Counted from the first letter of the stretch, positions 1-5,570 are shown. The stretch: 5,645 bases of DNA from JAZSQT01 sp045538075 (GCA_045538075.1 JAZSQT010000179.1:1-5645), one strand, 5' to 3'. Translations and numbers: made by a program. The notes: generated by a model from the letters alone, not told the origin.

Positions 1-9
1 AAAGCATTC

Positions 10-93
10 CATATATTTATTCAATAAGGTCGTTAACTCAGCAAAGCTCGGGGTTCCACCCAAAGCTCCCAAAAAGCATTGAATAAATATATG
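10..93. repeat. Inverted-repeat element with GC-rich core
   Basis: A perfect 16-nt inverted repeat, CATATATTTATTCAAT at 10-25 and its exact complement at 78-93, brackets a 52-nt core (26-77). The core is about half G+C, in contrast to very AT-rich flanks. It holds an 8-nt direct repeat, CAAAGCTC, at 42-49 and 61-68, on either side of GGGGTTCCACCC. A second direct repeat, AAAGCATT, occurs at 1-8 and 73-80, so another copy of the core end may lie just outside the left edge. The arrangement resembles a small non-coding palindromic element. I do not recognise a named family. It could instead be the end of an unseen upstream gene followed by a hairpin. Confidence 0.45.
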
Positions 94-410
94 TCATTAC
101 TTCTGAGTTCAAAAATTGTATTCTTTATGTATATTGTTATCGTTTCAATATTATTTAAAAATTTATATTTATTTATTTTTTCAAGTTTTAAGATTTGTAT
201 ATATAAAAATTTTAGGACGAAATTTTTTGTATTATATGTAAATTGCCATAAAAAACTGGCGTTTTTCTCGCTAGTGACTTTAAGTCAGTCATTACGAGGA
301 GCAAAGGGACGAAGTAATCCAGTAAAAAATGTTAATAAGAATTTTTTGTATCATTTAATAATTGAAAAATATTGTTATTATTGTTTTTATTTAGTATATT
401 AATTATGATT
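94..410. other. AT-rich non-coding stretch upstream of leuA
   Basis: I see no convincing gene here. A plus-strand frame opening at TTG 79 stays open to 402, but it has no ribosome binding site, begins inside the inverted-repeat element and translates low-complexity AT-rich DNA plus the palindromic repeat at 255-323. The stretch also has a 12-nt direct repeat, AATTTTTTGTAT, at 221-232 and 340-351, flanking that repeat. A short AAAAAC-TGGC-GTTTTT hairpin lies at 251-266. It could terminate plus-strand transcription weakly, but its stem is almost all A-T. Confidence 0.6.
255..323. repeat. Degenerate dispersed palindromic repeat (SLRGAK.RSNP type)
   Basis: The segment 288-322 reads like the GTCATTGCGAGGAGC...GAAGCAATCCAG repeat found dispersed in many bacterial genomes, with A/T substitutions. 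One frame gives the characteristic spurious peptide SLRGAKGRSNPV. Complementary pairs are visible: ACTGG (255-259) with CCAGT (319-323) at the outer ends, ATTAC (291-295) with GTAAT (314-318) inside, and a TGACTTTAAGTCA dyad at 275-287. The repeat class is recognised from memory of the motif. The exact boundaries are inferred from the terminal inverted repeat. It is probably non-coding. Confidence 0.6.
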
Positions 411-415
411 TTAGG

Positions 416-430
416 GTATAATTTTTATAC
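416..430 (+). promoter_or_regulatory. leuA promoter -10 box within a small dyad
   Basis: A perfect TATAAT lies at 417-422, 28 bases before the leuA ATG. This would put the transcript start near 429 with a 5' leader of about 22 nt. No good -35 hexamer is visible at the right distance (around 394-399). The box sits in an inverted repeat, GTATAA-TTT-TTATAC (416-430), which could be a binding site for a repressor or activator. The short leader leaves no room for a leucine attenuator or T-box. Confidence 0.5.
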
Positions 431-450
431 TTTTATAGAAAGGAGAAAAA

Positions 451-1980
451 ATGAGAAAGTTGGTATTTTTTGACACAACCCTCCGAGATGGCGAACAAGC
501 TCCCGGATTTAGTATGAAAACTGATGAGAAAATACGACTTGCTCTTCAACTTGAAAAATTAGGCGTTGATGTAATTGAAGCTGGTTTTCCTATATCTTCT
601 TTAGGCGATTTTGAAGCTGTTCAAAAAGTTTCTGAAGTTATTACTTCATCAAAAGTTTGTGGCTTATGTCGTGCAGCAGAAAAAGATATACAAACAGCAT
701 GGGACGCTTTAAAAAAAGCAAAAAATCCAAGAATACACACTTTTCTTGCTACAAGTGATATTCATTTAAAATATAAGTTGCAAAAAACGAGAGAGCAAGT
801 TTTAGAAATGGCAGTTGCTGCCGTTAAATTTGCAAGAAACCTTTGTGATGATGTAGAATTTTCTGCAGAAGATGCAATCAGAAGTGATCCAGAATTTTTA
901 TATCAAGTGGCAGAAGCAGTTATTAAAGCTGGAGCATCAACTGTCAATTTACCAGATACGGTTGGTTATACTACTCCAGAAGAAATGTATAATTTTATTT
1001 CTGGTGTGATGAATAATGTTCCAAATATTGATAAAGCAGTAGTTAGCACCCACAACCATAACGATTTAGGTTTAGGTGTTGCAAATGCCCTTGCTGCAAT
1101 TAGAGCTGGAGCAAGTCAAATTGAATGCACAATTAATGGAATAGGAGAAAGAGCTGGCAACGCCGCATTAGAAGAAATTGTTATGGCAGTTAATGTTCGT
1201 AAAGATTTGTATAGTGATGTTAATTGCACTATTAATACGAAAGAATTATATAGAACAAGTCGTATGTTATCAAATATTACTGGCGTTGAAGTGCAACCGA
1301 ATAAAGCCATAGTTGGAAAGAATGCTTTTGCTCACGAAGCAGGTATCCACCAAGACGGTATTTTAAAAGAAAGAACTACTTATGAAATTATGACGGCAGA
1401 AAGTGTTGGATTTCCATCAAATGCTTTAGTTTTAGGCAAACATTCTGGTAGAAATGCTTTTACAACACGATTAAAAGAATTAGGATACGATTTAGATGCT
1501 GAAAGGTTAGAAAAAGCCTTTAATGATTTTAAAGATTTAGCTGATAAAAAGAAAGAAATTTACGACGAAGATCTTGAAGCTATTATTTTAGGCAAGTCTA
1601 TTGATAGTAAAGTTTATTATAGTCTTGAATACGTAGGATTTTCTAGTGGAACAAGTTTTGTGCCTACTGTTACAATGACTTTAAAAAATGATGACGGAGA
1701 AGTTTTAACTGATGCAGCAATTGGTGATGGTCCTATTGATGCTGCTTTTAAAGCAATTGAAAGAATTTGTGGCATTGAGGGAAGGCTTAAAAGTTATCGT
1801 ATTAATGCTGTTACTCCTGGAAAAGATGCTCAAGGTGAAGTTACAATTAGGGCAGAATTTAATAAATCTGGCTTTAATGTAAATGGGAAAGGATATTCTA
1901 CAGATGTCCTTGTTGCTTCTGTAGAAGCGTATCTTGATGCAATGAATACTTATCTTGCAAAAAATGAAAATATGAAATAA
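451..1980 (+). CDS. leuA: 2-isopropylmalate synthase LeuA
   Basis: LeuA catalyses the first committed step of leucine synthesis in the cytoplasm, condensing acetyl-CoA with 2-ketoisovalerate to give 2-isopropylmalate. The protein has 509 residues, normal for the bacterial type. The N-terminal HMGL-like TIM barrel opens with FDTTLRDGEQAPG (catalytic R12, metal ligand D13). Further metal and active-site motifs follow: THNHND with H201 and H203, then GIGERAGNAALEE at 230-242 with N237. HEAGIHQDG (295-303) and LGKHSGR (328-334) belong to the linking subdomain. The C-terminal regulatory domain, usually the site of leucine feedback inhibition, ends with GKGYSTD (479-485) and appears intact. The start follows a good Shine-Dalgarno (AGAAAGGAG, 437-445) five bases upstream. 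leuB, leuC and leuD are not adjacent, so leuA stands apart from the rest of its pathway here. The related homocitrate and citramalate synthases are the main alternatives, but the overall match is to LeuA. Confidence 0.96.
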   Translation: MRKLVFFDTTLRDGEQAPGFSMKTDEKIRLALQLEKLGVDVIEAGFPISSLGDFEAVQKVSEVITSSKVCGLCRAAEKDIQTAWDALKKAKNPRIHTFLATSDIHLKYKLQKTREQVLEMAVAAVKFARNLCDDVEFSAEDAIRSDPEFLYQVAEAVIKAGASTVNLPDTVGYTTPEEMYNFISGVMNNVPNIDKAVVSTHNHNDLGLGVANALAAIRAGASQIECTINGIGERAGNAALEEIVMAVNVRKDLYSDVNCTINTKELYRTSRMLSNITGVEVQPNKAIVGKNAFAHEAGIHQDGILKERTTYEIMTAESVGFPSNALVLGKHSGRNAFTTRLKELGYDLDAERLEKAFNDFKDLADKKKEIYDEDLEAIILGKSIDSKVYYSLEYVGFSSGTSFVPTVTMTLKNDDGEVLTDAAIGDGPIDAAFKAIERICGIEGRLKSYRINAVTPGKDAQGEVTIRAEFNKSGFNVNGKGYSTDVLVASVEAYLDAMNTYLAKNENMK

Positions 1981-1982
1981 CG

Positions 1983-2014
1983 TATATCCGTATGCAATAT
2001 TGCATACGGATATA
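1983..2014. terminator. Perfect 32-nt palindrome after leuA; hairpin, possible terminator
   Basis: Two bases after the leuA stop, TATATCCGTATGCAAT (1983-1998) is followed directly by its exact complement (1999-2014). As RNA it would fold into a 14-bp stem with an ATAT loop. It lacks a following U-tract on either strand, so it is not a standard intrinsic terminator. It could protect the leuA mRNA 3' end, attenuate transcription into the lipoprotein gene or serve as a protein-binding dyad. Its right arm ends only 13 bases before the next start codon. Confidence 0.55.
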
Positions 2015-2027
2015 AATTAGGTATTAA

Positions 2028-2495
2028 ATGATTGTTAGAGTAATTTTGTATTTTACATTGATTTTTTCTGTTTCTGCTTGTGCTTTAAAACCAGTAGAAG
2101 TGAAAAAATATTCAGATTTTTCATCATATAAATACGTATATATTAGCAAAGCAAAAAATGTTATTTCAAGTGGCGTTACAAATGGATATTATTATACTTA
2201 TGGATATACGACAGTATTAAATCCAGTAGATATTATTGCTGGCAAATTTATGAAGAAAGGCTTAGTTATAGTTAATGAAATTAATCACCCAGAAGAAACT
2301 TTAATCGTAAATTATGCAGAAAGTGGTAGGCGAGAAGTTTTAAAAGGTTTTGCAGGTGATGCAGTAGAAATTAGCATACAAGTTATTGATGCTAAAAATT
2401 CTGATTTAGTTTATCTATGCGCTGCTGAAGGGCAAGGCGAAATGGAGGCAGATAACATTAGAGAAGCAATAAGTAGATGTTTAAATGATATGTAA
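2028..2495 (+). CDS. Small predicted outer-membrane lipoprotein
   Basis: I do not recognise the family by name. The 155-residue protein starts with a short signal peptide ending in a lipobox (VSAC, Cys18), so it should be lipidated and anchored in a membrane facing the periplasm. Residue 19 is Ala, not the inner-membrane retention Asp, which favours the outer membrane. The mature part has a tyrosine-rich stretch (NGYYYTYGYTT) and alternating hydrophobic segments. Its C-terminal pattern (an EISIQVID strand, then an acidic turn and NIREAISRCL helix) recalls small periplasmic lipoprotein domains such as DUF4136. That resemblance is only an impression of pattern. Two further cysteines, C131 and C151, could pair. 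Only a weak AGG (2019-2021) serves as ribosome binding site, just beyond the palindrome that follows leuA. It may be read through from leuA. It converges on ridA with a 1-nt gap. Confidence 0.8.
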   Translation: MIVRVILYFTLIFSVSACALKPVEVKKYSDFSSYKYVYISKAKNVISSGVTNGYYYTYGYTTVLNPVDIIAGKFMKKGLVIVNEINHPEETLIVNYAESGRREVLKGFAGDAVEISIQVIDAKNSDLVYLCAAEGQGEMEADNIREAISRCLNDM

Positions 2496-2496
2496 T

Positions 2497-2871
2497 CTAC
2501 TTATATGCTATGGCTTCTGCCTCAATTAACACATCTTTTGGCAGTTTAGATACTTCTACACAACTTCTTGCAGGATATGGTTGATTAAAAAAATTGCCGT
2601 AAATTTTGTTCACTTTATCAAAATCTTTTAAATCTTTTAAAAAAATAGTTACTTTTATCACATTATTCATACTTGAATTAGCTTTTTCAAGAATATTTTT
2701 AATATTATTAAATACTTGATTAGCTTGACTTTCAATATCGCTTTTTATTTCATTATTTAATGGGTTAATTGGAATTTGACCAGAAGTAAATATTAGATTG
2801 TTAAAAATTATTCCTTGAGAATAAGGTCCAATAGCTTTTGGAGCATTTTCTGTAGATATTTCTTTCTTCAT
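2497..2871 (-). CDS. ridA: RidA family enamine/imine deaminase
   Basis: RidA hydrolyses reactive enamine/imine intermediates such as 2-aminoacrylate, which PLP enzymes like threonine/serine dehydratase release. It thereby protects other PLP enzymes and, in enterobacteria, supports isoleucine synthesis. It acts in the cytoplasm as a trimer. At 124 residues it is typical in length. The family signatures are AIGPYSQG (13-20, Y17), TSGQIP (29-34, G31), the FLKDLKDFDKVN region (77-88), PARSCVEV (100-107) with R102, and IEAEAIA (116-122) with E117. These match the Tyr, Arg and Glu positions of active-site residues in E. coli RidA, so a true deaminase is likely, not one of the inactive Rid subfamilies. 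The start has a GAAAGGTG Shine-Dalgarno (2877-2884) five bases upstream. It is single on its strand and ends one base from the lipoprotein gene stop. Confidence 0.95.
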   Translation of the reverse strand: MKKEISTENAPKAIGPYSQGIIFNNLIFTSGQIPINPLNNEIKSDIESQANQVFNNIKNILEKANSSMNNVIKVTIFLKDLKDFDKVNKIYGNFFNQPYPARSCVEVSKLPKDVLIEAEAIAYK

Positions 2872-2961
2872 TATTTCACCTTTCTATTATAAATAATTTA
2901 CTTGAAATTTATTTTAATTTAAATAAAAATCTTAATATGAAATTTATTTGGTTAAGATATT

Positions 2962-3606
2962 ATGATAGAAGTTCAAAATAATTTTTATTTATTATTTATT
3001 TCAATATTAGCAATTCTTGCAGTTATTAATCCCTTTGGCAATCTTCCACAATACCTTGAAATGACGGAAGATATACCAGTTGCAACTCGTCAAAAACTTT
3101 TTAGGACAATAATATATACTGCCTTTATAATAGTCTTAATTTTTACTTTAGCTGGCCCTTACATAATGAAATACTTATTTAAAATTGAAATAAGAGATTT
3201 AAGAATGGCTGGAGGGGTAATTTTAATAGTAATGGGGATAAAAAACTTGCTATTTCCTCTAAAATTAAAATATAAAAGCCCAGATACAACTTCTGTAGAA
3301 TCAGAAAAAGAAATCATTAGAAAATGTATTATCCCAATGGCTTTTCCTATGATGGTAGGTCCAGGAACTCTTGCTACATTAATCGTAATGTCGTCAGATA
3401 GTGGAATGTTTTTAACTATTCTTTCTGCTGCCGTATCTTTTTTGGTTATGTTAATCTTATTCCATTTTTCAGCATCTCTTGAAAAACTTTTTGGAAAATT
3501 AGTGTTGCTTGTAGTTGCTCGTATTATGCAAGTATTTATTGTAGCAATGGGTGTAAAAATGTTTATGATGGGTTTAAAAGATTCTATTAATTTTTTAGTA
3601 TCGTAA
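2962..3606 (+). CDS. MarC family inner-membrane protein
   Basis: This is a 214-residue integral membrane protein of the MarC (UPF0056) family. The family was named for its place beside the E. coli mar locus, but a role in antibiotic resistance is not supported and its substrate is unknown. About six membrane segments are visible, near residues 8-30, 47-66, 80-98, 122-143, 148-168 and 180-204. Family signatures include NPFGNLP (23-29) at the end of helix 1, AGGVILIVMGIKNL (83-96), and PMAFPMMVGPGTLAT (125-139) with the conserved glycine/proline pair. A second helical repeat ends in MQVFIVAMGVKMFMMGL. The ATG has little Shine-Dalgarno. A 7-bp inverted repeat, ATCTTAA/TTAAGAT (2929-2935 and 2952-2958), lies directly before it. 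A weak promoter (TTGAAA 2902-2907, then TAAAAA 2924-2929) is possible. It converges with the next gene across 4 nt. Confidence 0.93.
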   Translation: MIEVQNNFYLLFISILAILAVINPFGNLPQYLEMTEDIPVATRQKLFRTIIYTAFIIVLIFTLAGPYIMKYLFKIEIRDLRMAGGVILIVMGIKNLLFPLKLKYKSPDTTSVESEKEIIRKCIIPMAFPMMVGPGTLATLIVMSSDSGMFLTILSAAVSFLVMLILFHFSASLEKLFGKLVLLVVARIMQVFIVAMGVKMFMMGLKDSINFLVS

Positions 3607-3610
3607 CAAA

Positions 3611-3976
3611 TTATTCACATTTCATATATTTTGGACAAACAAAATAAAATTCGCCATCTGGAAGAATTATGAGAGGTTCAGGCTCTTTCGCATAAGGGTC
3701 TCTAAAACGCAACGATGGTTCATATAAAGGTATGTCTGGTTCTTTTTCGTATTTTTTAAAAATATCTTTATCCCTTGGCGTTGTTTCTACTGGTGGATAA
3801 GGTTCTTTTATATTTAAGTCGTCCAAAGGTATGCCTCCTTTTGGCTGAGGCTCATCTGGAGTAGATATATTTGGAATATACGGTTTAGGCTCTTTCGGTG
3901 GGGCAGATCCAAGAGGAGCAGCAAAACTATTGATATACAAAAAAAAGATTAATAGTGCAAATACAATTTTTTTCAA
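3611..3976 (-). CDS. Proline-rich secreted protein with EP repeats
   Basis: I do not recognise the family. The 121-residue product begins with a clear Sec signal peptide (MKK, hydrophobic core, then SFA with likely cleavage after A19). The mature 102 residues have about 22 prolines and a recurring acidic/basic-E-P-x-P motif: KEPKP (28-32), DEPQP (41-45), KEPYPP (57-62), KEPDIP (78-83) and KEPEP (97-101). This points to an extended, mostly unstructured periplasmic or surface polypeptide. It ends with a compact tail holding C114 and C120, probably a disulfide. The start is TTG at 3976, directly after an in-frame TAG, so it cannot extend upstream. An AGG lies 9-10 bases before it. It converges with marC and diverges from the four-cysteine protein gene 52 bases away. 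The signal peptide and consistent frame argue for a real gene. Confidence 0.75.
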   Translation of the reverse strand: MKKIVFALLIFFLYINSFAAPLGSAPPKEPKPYIPNISTPDEPQPKGGIPLDDLNIKEPYPPVETTPRDKDIFKKYEKEPDIPLYEPSLRFRDPYAKEPEPLIILPDGEFYFVCPKYMKCE

Positions 3977-3995
3977 CTAATTTAACCTAAATTCT

Positions 3996-4023
3996 TTGAC
4001 TTTTACTATCTTTAAGATATAAT
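3996..4023 (+). promoter_or_regulatory. Sigma-70 promoter predicting a leaderless mRNA
   Basis: TTGACT (3996-4001) and a perfect TATAAT (4018-4023) are separated by 16 bases, the best-matched promoter in the window. The expected start point is near 4029-4031, on the ATG of the next gene, and no Shine-Dalgarno lies between. The spacer and first -10 bases carry a dyad, TATCTT-T-AAGATA (4007-4019), which could be an operator. Confidence 0.75.
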
Positions 4024-4028
4024 TTTAT

Positions 4029-4310
4029 ATGAAAATTATTAAATTATCAATATTTCTTGCATTTTATATTCTTTTTTCTGGCCTTACTGCCTATGAAGCA
4101 AATTTATACGGTTCAAGAATATTAGTGTGTGGTAAAGATATAGTCAAATACTGGTCAACCCATGTTGATGGAGAAAAAGGTAGGGCAGCTGTTCATTATT
4201 ATGTTATAGATTTAATGACTAAAAAATCATATAAATACGAAGAGTGTGGCCTATATAAATGTAGCCCAGAGCCAGATAGAATGTATGAGTGTAAGTTGCC
4301 AGATAAGTAA
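4029..4310 (+). CDS. Small four-cysteine secreted protein
   Basis: I do not recognise the family. The 93-residue product has a Sec signal peptide (basic MKIIK, hydrophobic core about residues 6-19, likely cleavage after LTA at 21). The mature part of about 72 residues has four cysteines (C34, C73, C78 and C88), enough for two disulfides. It looks like a small folded periplasmic domain. Its middle (AAVHYYVIDLMTKKSYKYEECG) reads as two beta strands joined by a turn, and a CGLYKCSPEP segment follows. Upstream in-frame TAA at 4011-4013 excludes a longer product. There is no Shine-Dalgarno, and the promoter just upstream predicts a transcript starting on or next to the ATG. It is transcribed divergently from the proline-rich secreted protein and ends one base from the glycosyltransferase stop. 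Confidence 0.78.
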   Translation: MKIIKLSIFLAFYILFSGLTAYEANLYGSRILVCGKDIVKYWSTHVDGEKGRAAVHYYVIDLMTKKSYKYEECGLYKCSPEPDRMYECKLPDK

Positions 4311-4311
4311 T

Positions 4312-5070
4312 TTATCTATCTTTAGTTATTTCTTTTTTTCTTAATATTTCTTTTGTTAAAGCAGTGGCATATTCAAGAGGCAAGTTGTTGTTACTTTTTT
4401 CAAAGTTTTTTAAAATATTATATCTAATAGATTCAATATGTTTTATAGATTTACTTAATTGGTCGCAAGTAATAGCTCTTTTTATAAGTAATTTTTCTTC
4501 TAAATAGCCAATTTCGTATAAAAGGCTCATTCTTAAAATAAACTCATAATCTTCGCAAACCCTTAAACTTTCATCAAATAAACCGATACCTTTTTTTATA
4601 ACTAAACTTGATGGAGAAACTCTACACATATCTAATACTTTTGGAAAAATATATCCACCGTAACGACTATGTTTGCTACTTTGGTTAATCCAAGTGCCAT
4701 TTTTATACCAAAATTCATTTGTATGGGAGATAGATAAATTATTATTTATCATAAAATTAATTTGTTTTTCTATTTTTTCTGGTAACCATAAATCATCGCT
4801 ATCTAAAAAAGCTAAAAAATCACCATTGCTATTATTTATACACGTATTTCTTGAAGCTGAAACGCCTTTATTTTCTGAATGAAAAATATATTTAATTTTA
4901 CTAAAATATGGATATAAGTAGTCGTATAATGGTGGATTAGAAAAATCATCACATACTATTACTTCAATATTTTTATAACTTTGCATAAAAACACTGGCAA
5001 TAGCATCTTGAACTTCGCTAATACGGTTGTATGCAGGAATACATACACTAACTAATGGATAACAAGAAAT
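4312..5070 (-). CDS. Family 2 glycosyltransferase, ATT start
   Basis: This is a GT-A fold transferase that probably moves a sugar from a nucleotide donor onto a cell-surface glycan or lipid carrier. The acceptor cannot be told. With the start proposed here it has 252 residues. The first strand is PLVSVCIPAYNR (5-16), followed by SVFMQSYKNIEVIVCDD (26-42, D41/D42), NKGVSASRN (67-75), FLDSDDLW (88-95, metal-binding DxD at D90-D92) and CEDYEFILR (172-180). The first ATG in the frame encodes residue 29 and would discard strand one, so it is unlikely to be the real start. Upstream in frame there is a TAA, then only ATT at 5070 as a possible initiator. An AAGGTG Shine-Dalgarno (5076-5081) sits five bases before it. 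The start lies two bases past the lrp stop, implying an operon with translational coupling. The family often has a GGHxDQLS stretch near the C-terminus, and here it reads RAITCDQLS (198-206). Confidence 0.82.
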   Translation of the reverse strand: MSCYPLVSVCIPAYNRISEVQDAIASVFMQSYKNIEVIVCDDFSNPPLYDYLYPYFSKIKYIFHSENKGVSASRNTCINNSNGDFLAFLDSDDLWLPEKIEKQINFMINNNLSISHTNEFWYKNGTWINQSSKHSRYGGYIFPKVLDMCRVSPSSLVIKKGIGLFDESLRVCEDYEFILRMSLLYEIGYLEEKLLIKRAITCDQLSKSIKHIESIRYNILKNFEKSNNNLPLEYATALTKEILRKKEITKDR

Positions 5071-5072
5071 TT

Positions 5073-5522
5073 CTACACCTTATGGACCTTATCAAGCATA
5101 GTAGAAAATACTAAAATAGTGTTAGTGTTGATAACACCAGAAAAAGCACGTAATTTTTTGATAATTGAAGCAAGTGTATTAGTGTTTTTCGTAATTACTT
5201 TAAGTAATAATGTAAAATCTCCTGTAACGTGATAACATTCAACTATATCATCATCAAGGGTTTTTAATTGAAGCTCAAAATTATCAAGATGAACTGGATT
5301 GTCTATAGATACACCTACGAAAGCAACTATGTCGTAACCTAATTTTTTATAATCAACACGTGTTGCATAATCGTAAATAATGCCATCGTTTTCAAGTTTT
5401 TTAATTCTGTCAATAACAGAAGGTGGTTTCATACCGACTTCTTTTGCAATATCTGTATAAGATACTCGTCCATTGGCAATAAGCATATTTAATATCTTAA
5501 CATCAATTTCATCTAAAGCCAT
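5073..5522 (-). CDS. Lrp/AsnC family transcriptional regulator
   Basis: This is a DNA-binding regulator of the feast/famine family, whose members bind DNA as dimers to octamers and often respond to an amino acid. At 149 residues it has normal length. The N-terminal winged helix-turn-helix begins LDEIDVKILNMLIANGR (3-19) and continues with SYTDIAKEVGMKPPSVIDRIKKLE, where residues 33-43 form the recognition helix. GIIYDYATRVDYKKLGYD links to the RAM effector domain (about 65-140), with the signature VTGDFTLLLKV (99-109) and the closing strand GVINTNTILVF (129-139). The effector cannot be read from the sequence. A strong Shine-Dalgarno (AGGAGG, 5528-5533) sits five bases before the ATG. The glycosyltransferase gene follows almost without a gap, and another gene probably diverges beyond the right edge. 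Self-regulation is common in the family. Confidence 0.95.
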   Translation of the reverse strand: MALDEIDVKILNMLIANGRVSYTDIAKEVGMKPPSVIDRIKKLENDGIIYDYATRVDYKKLGYDIVAFVGVSIDNPVHLDNFELQLKTLDDDIVECYHVTGDFTLLLKVITKNTNTLASIIKKLRAFSGVINTNTILVFSTMLDKVHKV

Positions 5523-5570
5523 ATAAACCTCCTATATAAAAAAATAATTTTTTCATTATAAAACACGTAA

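Noticed and set aside
79..402. 107-codon open frame on the plus strand
   Set aside because: It starts at TTG within an inverted repeat, has no ribosome binding site and translates AT-rich low-complexity DNA plus a known kind of dispersed repeat.
429..450. Leucine attenuator or T-box in the leuA leader
   Set aside because: The predicted leader is only about 22 nt, with no leader peptide, leucine codon run or T-box sequence.
1..450. CRISPR array or insertion sequence in the gene-free region
   Set aside because: There are no regularly spaced direct repeats and no transposase-like frame, only short inverted and direct repeats.
1116..1310. 64-codon minus-strand frame inside leuA
   Set aside because: It lies wholly within the conserved leuA coding sequence and the product has no recognisable features.
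2886..2891. TATAAT on the minus strand as the ridA -10 box
   Set aside because: It would start the transcript at about 2879, inside the Shine-Dalgarno, and no -35 is present at the right distance.
4301..4317. AGATAA/TTATCT hairpin spanning the convergent stops as a two-way terminator
   Set aside because: The stem is six mostly A-T pairs with no immediate U-tract, too weak to call.
4673..4882. 69-codon plus-strand frame opposite the glycosyltransferase
   Set aside because: It overlaps the conserved DxD region of the glycosyltransferase and has no supporting start signals.
5060..5085. Lrp-glycosyltransferase fusion by programmed frameshift
   Set aside because: A -1 shift would be needed between the glycosyltransferase-frame TAA and the lrp stop, but there is no slippery heptamer. 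A separate start with its own Shine-Dalgarno explains the sequence better.
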